From an uncultured Gammaproteobacteria bacterium (GTDB lineage Bacteria > Pseudomonadota > Gammaproteobacteria > Pseudomonadales > Pseudohongiellaceae), in the NCBI GenBank assembly GCA_937898685.1, contig CALEJT010000048.1, forward strand, positions 1-64,000: DNA of 64,000 bases, read 5' to 3'. The notes beneath the pieces were generated by a model. The model made no database searches, was not told the origin of the DNA, and saw only the letters and a list, made by a program, of their open reading frames with translations. Each line of letters starts with the position of its first letter. The first letter of the stretch is position 1. Below are positions 46,201-56,473 of the stretch, piece by piece. The position numbers and the translations under genes were made by a program.

Positions 46201-46341
46201 GCCTTCAACGTCACCAACCTGTTCGACCGTAACCCGCCGATCATCCCGAACTACGGGACCCGCGGCGGCGCCCAGGCGATCGGTCAGAGCTACGACGAGT
46301 TCGGTCGTCGTTATCAGGTCAGCCTGAACATGAGCTTCTAA
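43240..46341 (+). CDS. TonB-dependent receptor, tandem copy 1
   Basis: A 1033-residue outer-membrane receptor. The signal peptide ends IHA33, followed by LEEIQVTGSRIR, a TonB-box-like start. The plug (to about residue 180) has VAEQLDTLPQFFGNG, NNRTLVLFDGSRVV and GGASAAYGADALGGVTNFVL. The barrel ends YQVSLNMSF with terminal F. This belongs to the large TonB receptors common in aquatic gammaproteobacteria and sphingomonads. Start is the ATG at 43240, not the overlapping TTG one codon earlier. It is most similar to the next gene. The ligand is unknown; a glycan or peptide is plausible. Confidence 0.9.
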   Translation: MKQSILRGFKTNALTLSVSAVASGLAFAPSIHAQPLEEIQVTGSRIRATDGMVMPTPVTAMSTEELASFQPGSTVAEQLDTLPQFFGNGSSQRGGGVLFDSAGGSYLNMRNLGNNRTLVLFDGSRVVPADKRGSVNVDTLPTALLRTVDVVTGGASAAYGADALGGVTNFVLDREFEGLKAEIGTGITEVGDGERWNLSLAGGKRIGERTHVIGSVQAMHINQINREARDLDSDWFQRWGWVTNPEWYPGAPIGIPQRITVPNVCSNEHSPTGVIWARIGPNAANSRGELADFALNGMTFTEDGRDVRQFIQGDYSVPPSATGATKSMSGGPECAYANDAFGSGVAGNEVVSRSAFAAIKYDVNDSLSVFAQVLAGRSESNFVSVRGGPSLQDGWFATIYRENAFLPESVARAMDEAGIDSFQLHKLGALKGAAEPGVGADNKGVFGTYSWSVGFDAILPNDWSLRGSWQSGESHKRTGIYDEIRVDRMFLALDAVRDPNTGAIVCNVQLYNPTPEQLADAVKDRLESPGGAPGGTRNPLSTNPLKSPIGLDNTVRDCVPWNVFGQGNASQAALDYITTPKMGDSYVNQDFAELLLSGDLIEGWAGTINFAAGLTWREQSFSDHALPREIDELGPPLNAPHLGIRGIPPSFTGGSANLHQFSTVPDVDGEYDVWEWFGELNIPLWEANNGPQRVDSSVAYRSSDYSSVGRVESWKIGLEFQVYDDLRLRATKSRDVREATFAERFDFQGTGGSVNDPLYGNTSFQITTVSGGNPNLKPEVANTVVVGAVFEPSWFDGLRLSADWYEVQIKDAVGTLGVQRIVDECYAGNTALCAQFERDPNTGFIGRVFNTFLNVAQAKVEGVDFEASYSMEPDFFANELETLNLRILGGYIAERSDTGLGGQPLDQAGWLSTPDLTSVATLTYGVGPYSIQLQQRYIASVLNKNTAVSSNWIEGRDVDTLRIPSANYTNLQLAYSGDMSNGGEWRLAFNVTNLFDRNPPIIPNYGTRGGAQAIGQSYDEFGRRYQVSLNMSF

Positions 46342-46370
46342 GCTCTAAGCGGGCAGTGGCCGTAAGAGAG

Positions 46371-46398
46371 AAACGGGACCTTCGGGTCCCGTTTTTTT
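46371..46398 (+). terminator. Terminator of TonB receptor 1 (UUCG loop)
   Basis: AAACGGGACC-TTCG-GGTCCCGTTT plus Ts. The C(UUCG)G tetraloop is exceptionally stable. The same stem-loop recurs after receptor 2. Confidence 0.93.
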
Positions 46399-46749
46399 GC
46401 GGTATCGCCAGCAAACCGTATGCTGATTCTTGTGCAGAAGGGAACGAACCGTCCAGTACGGAACTGGTTCTGCAATCAAATTTCTGGACCTTTGTGTAAA
46501 AAATTAGCTTGACGGGGGCGCTTTCTCGCCAACATAGTCCGCCCCCGAGGGGAATAAGAAGAAAAATCGGGGGAGAGCGCAGTGGCCAAGGACGCACTTG
46601 AGCTTGCGCAGTCGCTTCCTGTTGGTCTCTTTGCGAGCCTTCGACTCATTTCTCTTTAGCGGTACCTCGGTTCGTCACCCGGCGTTTGCGGTGACGACTC
46701 AACAGCATTTCGCACTAGAACGAATATCAAGTTGAGAGGGGAAAACCAT
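46399..46749 (+). promoter_or_regulatory. Upstream region of TonB receptor 2
   Basis: No gene is seen here. TTAGCTTGAC (46504-46513) repeats the block found before receptor 1; TTGACG with CATAGT (46533-46538) 18 bp later makes a fair sigma-70 promoter. The leader of about 205 nt carries a hairpin CGTCACC/GGTGACG (46673-46696). GAGAGGGGAAAA before the ATG is the ribosome-binding site. Confidence 0.55.
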
Positions 46750-49700
46750 ATGCAACGCAGTTCACTTAGGTCCACGTCGTTCCAACCCAAGGCCTTGGTG
46801 CTATCGGTGGCTGCTGCGGCAAGCTTCTGGTCGCTGAGCACACAGGCCCAACAACAACTCGAAGAAATCCAGATCACCGGTTCGCGTATCCGTGCCACCG
46901 ATGGCATGGTGATGCCGACTCCGGTCACCGCCATGACCACCGACGAGCTGTCCTCGTTCCAGCCCGGCAGCACCGTGGCCGAACAGCTCGACACGCTGCC
47001 GCAGTTCTTCGGCAACAACACCTCACAGCGCGGCGGGGGCGTGCTGTTCGGTGACGGCGGCGGCAGCTATCTCAACATGCGCAACCTCGGCACCAACCGC
47101 ACGCTGGTACTGTTCGACGGTTCGCGTGTCGTGCCCGCCGACAAACGCGGTGCCGTGAACGTCGATACCCTGCCGACCGCGCTGCTGCGCACGGTCGACG
47201 TGGTGACCGGTGGTGCATCCGCCGCCTACGGCGCCGACGCCCTCGGCGGTGTGACCAACTTCGTTCTGGATCGAGAATTCCAAGGCCTGAAGGCCGAGGT
47301 CGGTACGGGCATCACCGAGCAGGGTGATGGTCAGCGCTGGAACGTATCGCTCGCAGGTGGTACGCAGATCGGCGAGCGCATGCACGTGATCGGCTCCGTG
47401 CAGGCCATGCACATCAACCAGATCAACCGCGAAGCCCACGAGCTCGATGACTGGTACGACCGCTGGGGTTGGGTAACGAACCCCGAGTGGCGACCGGGTG
47501 CGCCGCTCGGTGTGCCGCAGCGTCTCACGGTGCCCAAGGTGTGCTCCAACGAACACAGCCCAGCTGGTGTGATCTGGGCGCGCGCCGGCAGCACGAGTGC
47601 CTCGCAGTTGATCCCGTTCTCACTGAACGGCATGACCTTCACCAACGACGGCAAGGACGTGCGCCGCTTCGTCCAGGGTGATTACAGCGTACCGCCCAGC
47701 GCTCCCGGTGCCACCAAATCGATGTCGGGCGGCCCCGAATGTGACCTCGCCACCCGCGCTTTCGGCACTGGTGTGGCCGGTAACGAAGTGGTCAACCGTG
47801 CTGCTTTCGCCGCCGTCAAATACGACTTCACCGACTCCTTCAGTGCCTATGCCCAGATATTGGCCGGTCGTTCCGAGTCCAACTTCGTGAGCCACCGCGG
47901 CGGTGCCTCGCTGCAGGACGGTTGGTTCGCCACCATCTATCGCGAGAACGCCTTCCTGCCGGAATCGGTGGCGCAGGCGATGGACGCGGCCGGCATCTCG
48001 TCCTTCCAGCTCCACAAACTCGGCAACTTCTTCGATGACGCCGACCCCGGTGTGGGCTCCGACAACCGCGGCGTGTTCGGCACCTATTCGTGGGCCGTGG
48101 GCTTCGATGCCCGTCTGCCCAACGGCTGGGACCTGCACGGTTCGTGGCAGACCGGTGAATCGCACAAACGCACCGGCATCTACGGCGAGATCCGTGTGGA
48201 CCGCATGTTCCTCGCGATCGACGCCGTACGTCATCCGCAAACCGGCGCCATCGTGTGCAACGTGCAGCTCTACAACCCGACGCCGGAGCAGTTGCAGGCA
48301 TCCGTGGCCGGTCGTCTCGAATCGCCCGGTGGTGCACCCGGTGGTACGCGTCAGCCGCTGAGCACCAATCCGCTGCTCTCGCCCGTAGGTCTCGACAACA
48401 CCATCCGCGATTGCGTTCCCTGGAACGTGTTCGGCACCGGCAATGCCTCGCGCGAAGCCATCGACTACATCAGCACGCCCAAGATCGGTGACAGCTACGT
48501 CAACCAGGATTTCGCCGAGCTCTTGCTAACCGGTGACCTGATCGAAGGTTGGGCCGGCACCATCAACTTCGCGGCCGGTCTCACCTGGCGTGATCAGGAC
48601 TTCAACGACAAGGCGCTGCCGCGTGAAATCGACGTGTTGGGTCCGCCGCTCAACGCACCGGAGATCGGCATCCGCGGTATCCCGCCGGGATTCACCGGTG
48701 GTTCGGCCAACCTGCACCAGTTCTCGACGGTGCCGGACGTGGATGGTCAGTACGACGTGTGGGAATGGTTCTTCGAGTTGAACATTCCGCTCTGGGAAGC
48801 CGACAACGGCCCGCAGCGCCTCGACAACAGCCTGGCCTTCCGCTCATCCGACTACTCGAGCGTGGGCCGGGTCGAAAGCTGGAAGGCTGGTCTCGAATTC
48901 CAGGTGCTGGAAGACCTGCGCATCCGTGCCACCAAGTCGCGCGACGTACGTGAGGCCACCTTCGCCGAACGTTTCGACTTCCAAGGTGGTGGCGGTACGG
49001 TGAACGACCCGCGCTTCAACGGCACCAGCTTCCAGATCACGACGGTGTCCGGTGGTAACCCCAACCTGAAGCCGGAAACCGCCAACACCGTGGTGGCCGG
49101 TATCGTCTATGAGCCGCGCTGGTTCGATGGGCTGCGGCTGTCGGCCGACTGGTACGAAGTGAAGATCAAGGACGCCGTGGGCACGCTCGGCGTGCAGCGC
49201 ATCGTCGACGAGTGTGAGATCAACGGCGTACAAGCGCTGTGTCAGCAATTCGAACGTGATCCCGCCACCGGCTTCATCGGCCGTGTGTTCAACACCTTCC
49301 TGAACGTAGCGCAGGCCAAGGTGGAAGGTATCGACTTCGAAGCCGTGTACACGATGGAGCCGAACTTCTTCGCCAACGAGGAAGAAAGCCTCAACCTGCG
49401 CATGCTTGGTGGCTACATCAAGGAACGTTCGGACACGCCGCTCGGCGGCCAGCCGCTGGATCAGTCGGGTTGGATCGGAACGCCTGACTTCACCACCGTT
49501 GCCACGCTCACCTACAACGTCGGTCCGTACAGTGTGCAGTTGCAGCAGCGCCACATCGCTCGCACCGAAAACCGCAACACGGGCGCCAGCTCGGGTTGGG
49601 TAATCGGCCGCGACGTGGATACGCTCGACATTTCCTCGGGTAACTACACCAACCTGCAGCTCGGTTACCGTGGGGAGACGTCGACCGGCGCCGAATGGCG

Positions 49701-49845
49701 TCTGGCGCTCAACGTCACCAACCTGTTCGACCGTCCGCCGCCGATCGTGCCGAACTACGGTACGCGCGCCGGTGCTCAGAGCATTCCGCAGAGCTACGAC
49801 GAGTTCGGTCGTCGCTATCAACTGAGCCTGAACATGAGCTTCTGA
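46750..49845 (+). CDS. TonB-dependent receptor, tandem copy 2
   Basis: A 1031-residue paralogue of the preceding receptor, near-identical in most plug motifs (GSRIRATDGMVMPTPVTAM in both) and close throughout the barrel, ending YQLSLNMSF. The signal peptide ends near TQA33. Visible differences concentrate in a few extracellular-loop-like segments, for example residues around 265-290 and 880-890, and in the N-terminal signal sequence. Start is the ATG at 46750; the frame is open 18 bp further upstream. Same promoter and terminator design as copy 1. Confidence 0.9.
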   Translation: MQRSSLRSTSFQPKALVLSVAAAASFWSLSTQAQQQLEEIQITGSRIRATDGMVMPTPVTAMTTDELSSFQPGSTVAEQLDTLPQFFGNNTSQRGGGVLFGDGGGSYLNMRNLGTNRTLVLFDGSRVVPADKRGAVNVDTLPTALLRTVDVVTGGASAAYGADALGGVTNFVLDREFQGLKAEVGTGITEQGDGQRWNVSLAGGTQIGERMHVIGSVQAMHINQINREAHELDDWYDRWGWVTNPEWRPGAPLGVPQRLTVPKVCSNEHSPAGVIWARAGSTSASQLIPFSLNGMTFTNDGKDVRRFVQGDYSVPPSAPGATKSMSGGPECDLATRAFGTGVAGNEVVNRAAFAAVKYDFTDSFSAYAQILAGRSESNFVSHRGGASLQDGWFATIYRENAFLPESVAQAMDAAGISSFQLHKLGNFFDDADPGVGSDNRGVFGTYSWAVGFDARLPNGWDLHGSWQTGESHKRTGIYGEIRVDRMFLAIDAVRHPQTGAIVCNVQLYNPTPEQLQASVAGRLESPGGAPGGTRQPLSTNPLLSPVGLDNTIRDCVPWNVFGTGNASREAIDYISTPKIGDSYVNQDFAELLLTGDLIEGWAGTINFAAGLTWRDQDFNDKALPREIDVLGPPLNAPEIGIRGIPPGFTGGSANLHQFSTVPDVDGQYDVWEWFFELNIPLWEADNGPQRLDNSLAFRSSDYSSVGRVESWKAGLEFQVLEDLRIRATKSRDVREATFAERFDFQGGGGTVNDPRFNGTSFQITTVSGGNPNLKPETANTVVAGIVYEPRWFDGLRLSADWYEVKIKDAVGTLGVQRIVDECEINGVQALCQQFERDPATGFIGRVFNTFLNVAQAKVEGIDFEAVYTMEPNFFANEEESLNLRMLGGYIKERSDTPLGGQPLDQSGWIGTPDFTTVATLTYNVGPYSVQLQQRHIARTENRNTGASSGWVIGRDVDTLDISSGNYTNLQLGYRGETSTGAEWRLALNVTNLFDRPPPIVPNYGTRAGAQSIPQSYDEFGRRYQLSLNMSF

Positions 49846-49866
49846 TAAGGAGTTCGCGCGAGATGG

Positions 49867-49893
49867 AACGGGACCTTCGGGTCCCGTTTCTTT
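49867..49893 (+). terminator. Terminator of TonB receptor 2 (UUCG loop)
   Basis: AACGGGACC-TTCG-GGTCCCGTT followed by TCTTTT. It is the same hairpin as after receptor 1, evidence that the whole unit was duplicated. Confidence 0.9.
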
Positions 49894-49902
49894 TGGTGAG
49901 TC

Positions 49903-50970
49903 TCAGGTCAAACAGGCAGGATCGAATACGTACTCGCCGCGTAGCCAGGCCACGACTTCGCGCGCCATCGGTTCGTCGTCCAGCATCGAGTATTCGGCCA
50001 TCAGCACCTGACGCGTGGCCTCATCCAGTTTTTCCAAGCCCTGATGTTGAAAACGTTCCGCGTCGCGCGTGAGCAACAATGCCAGGGCAGGGCTGCAGAG
50101 TTGGTGCAGGGCATCGTCGATAGTACTGGGACGATCGTTCCGATAATGCTGCGCCAGCGCATGCAGGGCCAGTTGTGAGAGATGACCTTCATTCATCGGA
50201 TTGCAGAGATGGCCACTGCAATGCGCACGCAGTACGGCCGGGTCGCGACCGGCAGCAGGAGCGAGATGCAGGAAGGGCGTCAGACGTTTGGCATCGTTGA
50301 CGGGATAGTTGTCCCAGAGCAGGGGCTTGCGACCGAAACGCTCGGAGACGGCATGCAGATGCTCCGCTGGATAGTCGTGCGAAATCACCTTGGGGCCCGT
50401 CCAGAACAGCAGGTGCGAGCGGTCGAGCCCGGCACCGAGCTCCTGCAGATAGCCTGGCGGCGGCGCACCGAAATATTGGATCAGCGCCGGATCGTCCGAG
50501 TAATAGGTGGGGCACACGGCATAGCGGCGCGCATTTGAGAGTGCCACGATGAAGTCGACGATGCGCAGCTGCTGCGTGGCGAGCTCGGGGAAATCGCCCG
50601 GCATGTCGTCGAAGAGAATGCACAGGAGATCGAGATGCAGGGCGTTGAGCTGTTCCAGCTTGCGTGAAAGCAGTCGCTGATTGGCCGGCGAAAAATCGCG
50701 GTAGAGCGCATAGGGACTCAGGCCGATGCCGAAGGCCACCTTGGCTTCGCGATAGTGTTCGCGTAGGGAAACCAGTTGCCGGAACTCTTCTTCCGGATGG
50801 AGCTGCTGCCATTCCTTGCGCAGATGGACGTCGTTCTTCGGGGCGTAGACGTAGGTGTTGAAACCGTGCTCCCGCAGGAAGCCGGCGTAGGCACGCCGGC
50901 AACTCCAGTCCCATTGGCGCCCGAAGTAGCCTTCGATGACGCCGAAAGGATAGTCGTGGAAGGGAATCAT
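49903..50970 (-). CDS. GH84-type beta-N-acetylglucosaminidase (O-GlcNAcase-like)
   Basis: A 355-residue enzyme. GVIEGYFGRQW (residues 10-20), YVYAPKNDVH (40-49) and the catalytic pair D121-D122 in ILFDDMPGD match family GH84, which removes GlcNAc by substrate-assisted catalysis. LLWDNYPVND is also conserved. There is only the catalytic domain and no signal peptide, so it is predicted to be cytoplasmic, unlike the large secreted bacterial homologues. It begins 4 bp after an aminotransferase gene and is co-transcribed with it. Natural substrate unknown: GlcNAc-peptides or protein O-GlcNAc. Confidence 0.8.
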   Translation of the reverse strand: MIPFHDYPFGVIEGYFGRQWDWSCRRAYAGFLREHGFNTYVYAPKNDVHLRKEWQQLHPEEEFRQLVSLREHYREAKVAFGIGLSPYALYRDFSPANQRLLSRKLEQLNALHLDLLCILFDDMPGDFPELATQQLRIVDFIVALSNARRYAVCPTYYSDDPALIQYFGAPPPGYLQELGAGLDRSHLLFWTGPKVISHDYPAEHLHAVSERFGRKPLLWDNYPVNDAKRLTPFLHLAPAAGRDPAVLRAHCSGHLCNPMNEGHLSQLALHALAQHYRNDRPSTIDDALHQLCSPALALLLTRDAERFQHQGLEKLDEATRQVLMAEYSMLDDEPMAREVVAWLRGEYVFDPACLT

Positions 50971-50974
50971 CGCC

Positions 50975-52144
50975 TCACTGCGATTCCATCAGACGTTTGA
51001 TGCGACCGATGGCTTCGATGATGTTCTCGGTGCTGCTGGCGTAGCTGAAGCGGATGTAGCCTTCGCCGAGATGACCGAAACTCGTACCCGCCACGGTGGC
51101 GACACCGGCTTCTTCGAGCAGGAGTTCTTCCAATTGTTTCGATTTCAGACCCGTGCCCGTGATGTTCGGGAAGGCATAGAAGGCACCCTTCGGTTCGATG
51201 CAGGAGAAACCAGGCACTTCGTTGAGCAGTTTGACGATCAGCCTGCGACGTTCGTCGAAGGTGCGAACCATGTGATCGACGGCATCCTGTGGGCCCTGCA
51301 GGGCTTCGATGCCGGCACGCTGCACCGGCGCCGACGGGCAGGAATTGCTGTTGATCTGCAGACGCTCGGCGTGATCGATCAGGGAGGCCGGCCATACGCC
51401 GTAGCCCAGACGCCAGCCCGTCATCGAATAGGTCTTGCTCCAGCCGTCGAGCAGGATGGTGCGATCACGGATCGATTCGTACTCGAGGAAGCTGACGTGC
51501 TCGAGTCCGTCGTAGGTCAGACGCGCATAGATCTCGTCGGCCAGTAGCGTCACGTGCGGGAATTTTTCGAGGCCTTTCACGAAGTGTTCGATCACGTCGC
51601 GCTCGAGCACGCCACCGGTCGGGTTGGCCGGCGTATTGATGATGATCAGGCGGGTACGGTCGGTGATCTGGCTGAGTACGCGATCGGGATCGAAGGCGAA
51701 GCCGGTCGATTCCAACAGCTCGATCGGCACCGGCGTGGCGCCGCTGAAGTTGATCATCGACTCGTAGATCGGGAAACCCGGGTTGGGATACATGATTTCC
51801 GCACCAGGCTCGCCGAACATCATGATGGCGAAGAACATGGTGGGCTTGCCGCCCGGCACGATCATCACGTGCTCGGGATTGACGTCCACACCGCGGTATT
51901 TGCGGATGTCTTCCACCACGGCCTGGCGCAGTTCGGGCAGGCCCTTCGCCGGCGTGTAGAAGTGGAAGCCATCATCGATGGCACGCTTGCCGGCCTCCAC
52001 GATGTTCTGCGGCGTGCGGAAGTCGGGGGCCCCGATGCCGAGGTTGATGATGCTGCGACCCTGGGCTTCCAGAGCCTTGGCTTTGGCGAGAATCTTGAAA
52101 GCGGATTCCGTCCCGAGTCGGGACATGGCTTGTGCGAGCTGCAT
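50975..52144 (-). CDS. Class I/II aminotransferase (aspartate aminotransferase family)
   Basis: A 389-residue PLP enzyme of fold type I. N174 in NTPANPTGG, D203 and Y206 in LLADEIYARL, and Schiff-base K237 in DGWSKTYSMTGWRLGYG are in place. A cytoplasmic aminotransferase transferring amino groups from aspartate, alanine or aromatic amino acids; the exact substrate is not readable. It is the first gene of a two-gene operon with the GH84-type enzyme (4-bp gap). Confidence 0.87.
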   Translation of the reverse strand: MQLAQAMSRLGTESAFKILAKAKALEAQGRSIINLGIGAPDFRTPQNIVEAGKRAIDDGFHFYTPAKGLPELRQAVVEDIRKYRGVDVNPEHVMIVPGGKPTMFFAIMMFGEPGAEIMYPNPGFPIYESMINFSGATPVPIELLESTGFAFDPDRVLSQITDRTRLIIINTPANPTGGVLERDVIEHFVKGLEKFPHVTLLADEIYARLTYDGLEHVSFLEYESIRDRTILLDGWSKTYSMTGWRLGYGVWPASLIDHAERLQINSNSCPSAPVQRAGIEALQGPQDAVDHMVRTFDERRRLIVKLLNEVPGFSCIEPKGAFYAFPNITGTGLKSKQLEELLLEEAGVATVAGTSFGHLGEGYIRFSYASSTENIIEAIGRIKRLMESQ

Positions 52145-52306
52145 GCGATGAAGGCCTCACGTGGGCAAAGCTGTAAGCGCCCGGAGTATACACGCAAGCA
52201 CGATGGCGTCGATGCGCGGCGCCTGTTGGGTTTGCTCAGCTGCAGTGGTTAAATGCGGCCTTGCGCCGAGTCGATGGCGCTGGATACCGTCTCAGAGGAA
52301 CTGACC

Positions 52307-53014
52307 ATGAATTTCAAACGCACCCTGCTCTCCATCCTGCTCCTGGCTTCCGGTCCCGTTCTTGCACAGAGCACTGACCCCGTCGAGGCCAGCATCTCTC
52401 TGGGGTACGTTGGCACCACCGGTAACACCGAAACCACCACGTTCAACACCGAATTCCTGCTCACCCTGCGCAGCGCTCCCTGGACCCACAACCTGAAGTT
52501 CCAGGCGCTGGGTTCGCAGGAGAACAAAGAGACGAAGGCAGAACGCTATTACCTCGAAGACAAATCCGACCTCACCATCAGCGAACGTCAGTACGTGTTC
52601 GGCAAGGCCAACTACACCGACGACCGCTTCAGCGGTTACGACTATCAGGCCTCCGCCGCCGTAGGTTACGGTGTGTTCCTCCTGCGCGACGACGTGTTCA
52701 GCCTGGAGGCCTTCGGTGGTCCCGGTTATCGTCACAACGAATTGCTCGATGGCACCTCCGAGGGCGAGGCGATCTTCAGCTTGGGTGAGAACTTCAGCTG
52801 GCAGATCAGCCAGAGCTCCGCGCTGACGCAGAGCTTCACGTCCGAAGTGGGCGAAGAATTGACCGTGAGCCGCTTCGAGATCGGCCTCATCTCCAACATC
52901 ATCGATCGCATCGCCACCAAGATCGCCTTCCAGGCCCGCAACATTTCCGAAGTGCCGGAAGGCAACAAGAAGACGGACACCCAGACCTCCGTCTCGCTGG
53001 TCTACTCCTTCTGA
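52307..53014 (+). CDS. DUF481 (YdiY-like) outer-membrane protein
   Basis: A 235-residue exported protein. Start at 52307 gives signal peptide MNFKRTLLSILLLASGPVLA. The body is a beta-barrel pattern: ASISLGYVGTTGNTETTTFN, KANYTDDRFSGYDYQASAAV and the final TQTSVSLVYSF with terminal F. This is the DUF481/YdiY pattern of salt-induced outer-membrane proteins. GAGGAA precedes the ATG. Monocistronic. Confidence 0.8.
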   Translation: MNFKRTLLSILLLASGPVLAQSTDPVEASISLGYVGTTGNTETTTFNTEFLLTLRSAPWTHNLKFQALGSQENKETKAERYYLEDKSDLTISERQYVFGKANYTDDRFSGYDYQASAAVGYGVFLLRDDVFSLEAFGGPGYRHNELLDGTSEGEAIFSLGENFSWQISQSSALTQSFTSEVGEELTVSRFEIGLISNIIDRIATKIAFQARNISEVPEGNKKTDTQTSVSLVYSF

Positions 53015-53090
53015 GGAACTCTCGCCCGGTGTCGTGTACGAATCGATGTGTGCGAACGCCGGGTAGGATGCGCTGAGGTAGCGAACGACG

Positions 53091-54590
53091 ATGTCCTTTG
53101 CCTCCCTCAGCGCCCTCGCTCTCTATTTCCTCACCATGCTCGGCATCGGCCTTTACGACTCACGTCGTAACGGTGCCAGCAACTCGGCCTATCTGCTCGG
53201 TGGCCGCCAACTCGGTCCCACCGTAACGGCGCTTTCGGCAGGTGCCTCAGACATGAGCGCCTGGCTCCTGATGGGCTTGCCGGGCGCAGTGGTGGTCAGT
53301 GGCATCAGCAGTATCTGGATCGCCATCGGTCTCTTGATCGGTGCCTGGTTCAACTATCTCTTGCTCGCGCCGCGCCTGCGCCTGTACACCGAGCTGTGCA
53401 ACGACGCGCTGACCTTGCCCGACTATCTCGCGCGGCGCTTCGCCGAACCGCGTCCTCTGTTGCGACTCACGGCCTCGCTCGTGATCGTCGTGTTCTTCAC
53501 GCTCTATACCTCGTCGGGCCTGGTGGCAGGTGGCGTGCTGTTCGAAAACTCGTTTGGGCTCCCCTATCAGTTGGGGCTCTGGCTCACCTTTGGCGTGGTG
53601 GTCTGCTATACCATGCTCGGCGGTTTTCAGGCTGTGTGTCATACCGACGTGGTGCAGGGTTGTCTGATGCTGGCAGCCCTCCTCCTCGTACCGCTCGTCG
53701 CCTGGCTGCAGTTGGAAGACTCGGATGGCATTTCCACCATCCTGCTCGAAACCAATCCCACGTACTTCAATTGGTTCGAGGGCATCGGTGCGCTGGCAGT
53801 GTTGTCGAGTCTGGCGTGGGGGCTTGGCTACTTCGGACAGCCGCACATCGTGGTGCGCTTCATGGCGATCGATTCCCTGCGTGAACTTGGCGCAGCGCGC
53901 CGAATCGGCATGAGCTGGATGATTCTTACGCTGCTCGGTGCCGTGCTCACCGGCATGGTGGGGCTGGCATGGATGCGTTTGCAGGGCCGACCGCTCGACG
54001 ATCCCGAGACGATCTTTCTCATGTTGACGCAGCTCTTGTTCAATCCCTTCATCGGCGGTGTGCTGCTGGCCGCGATTCTGGCAGCGATCATGAGTACCGT
54101 GTCCTCGCAATTGCTCGTGGCCTCGAGCTCGCTCAGCGAAGATTTCTATCGCGTGTTTTTCAATCGCGAGGCGGGTGAGAAAGAGGCCGTGCGCGTCAGT
54201 CGTCTTGCAGTGGCGCTGGTTGGACTCGTTGCCGTTCTACTCGCCTTGGATCCACGCAACAGCATTCTTGGCCTCGTCGCCAACGCCTGGGCGGGCTTCG
54301 GTGCTGCGTTCGGGCCGGTGTTGTTGGCGAGTCTCTACTGGCCGCGCATGAACTGGCAGGGCGCACTTGCCGGTATGATCGGTGGAGCGGGGGTGGTGAT
54401 ACTGTGGATCAGCCTGCCGCTCGGTCCCGACGGCAGCTCGCTCAGCAACGTACTCTACGAAATCATCCCCGGTGTGTGCGTGAGCACGCTGCTGATCGTG
54501 GTGGTGAGTCTGATGACGGGCGGCGCCGCCGACCCAGTACGCGAAGGCTTCGCACACTACGAGCAGCGCCTGCAGCGGGAAAACTTCTGA
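53091..54590 (+). CDS. putP: Sodium/proline symporter
   Basis: A 499-residue SSS-family transporter of 12-13 helices. ALSAGASDMSAWLLMGLPGA (helix 2) is the classic PutP sodium- and proline-binding segment with D57 in the ASDMS motif, followed by LPDYLARRF. It imports proline with Na+, for osmoprotection or carbon and nitrogen supply. No PutA is nearby. Its stop codon abuts that of convergent pgi in TGATCA. Confidence 0.9.
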   Translation: MSFASLSALALYFLTMLGIGLYDSRRNGASNSAYLLGGRQLGPTVTALSAGASDMSAWLLMGLPGAVVVSGISSIWIAIGLLIGAWFNYLLLAPRLRLYTELCNDALTLPDYLARRFAEPRPLLRLTASLVIVVFFTLYTSSGLVAGGVLFENSFGLPYQLGLWLTFGVVVCYTMLGGFQAVCHTDVVQGCLMLAALLLVPLVAWLQLEDSDGISTILLETNPTYFNWFEGIGALAVLSSLAWGLGYFGQPHIVVRFMAIDSLRELGAARRIGMSWMILTLLGAVLTGMVGLAWMRLQGRPLDDPETIFLMLTQLLFNPFIGGVLLAAILAAIMSTVSSQLLVASSSLSEDFYRVFFNREAGEKEAVRVSRLAVALVGLVAVLLALDPRNSILGLVANAWAGFGAAFGPVLLASLYWPRMNWQGALAGMIGGAGVVILWISLPLGPDGSSLSNVLYEIIPGVCVSTLLIVVVSLMTGGAADPVREGFAHYEQRLQRENF

Positions 54591-56228
<1,638 letters not shown>

Positions 56229-56301
56229 GGCTTACTCCATTAGGCGATGCGAGCCCGCAGTGTAACGTAAACGGGGTGGGGAAATGTCCAGCTCCAGGCG
56301 A

Positions 56302-56330
56302 TTGAACGGCGCGGCCGGGGTTGCTAGTAT
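56302..56330 (+). promoter_or_regulatory. Promoter of tRNA-Thr
   Basis: TTGAAC (56302-56307) and TAGTAT (56325-56330) are 17 bp apart, followed by a GC-rich discriminator (GCGC), as expected of a stringently controlled stable-RNA promoter. Confidence 0.75.
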
Positions 56331-56370
56331 GCGCATCCTTTGAATGGCCCAGCCATTCAACCGCCTTTCA

Positions 56371-56446
<76 letters not shown>

Positions 56447-56456
56447 TCTCCAGAGT

Positions 56457-56472
56457 CCCCGGGGCACCGGGG
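56457..56472 (+). terminator. Hairpin after tRNA-Thr
   Basis: CCCCGG-GGCA-CCGGGG lies 10 bp after the CCA. No T-run follows; it is a probable tRNA terminator or processing structure. Confidence 0.55.
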
Positions 56473-56473
56473 A

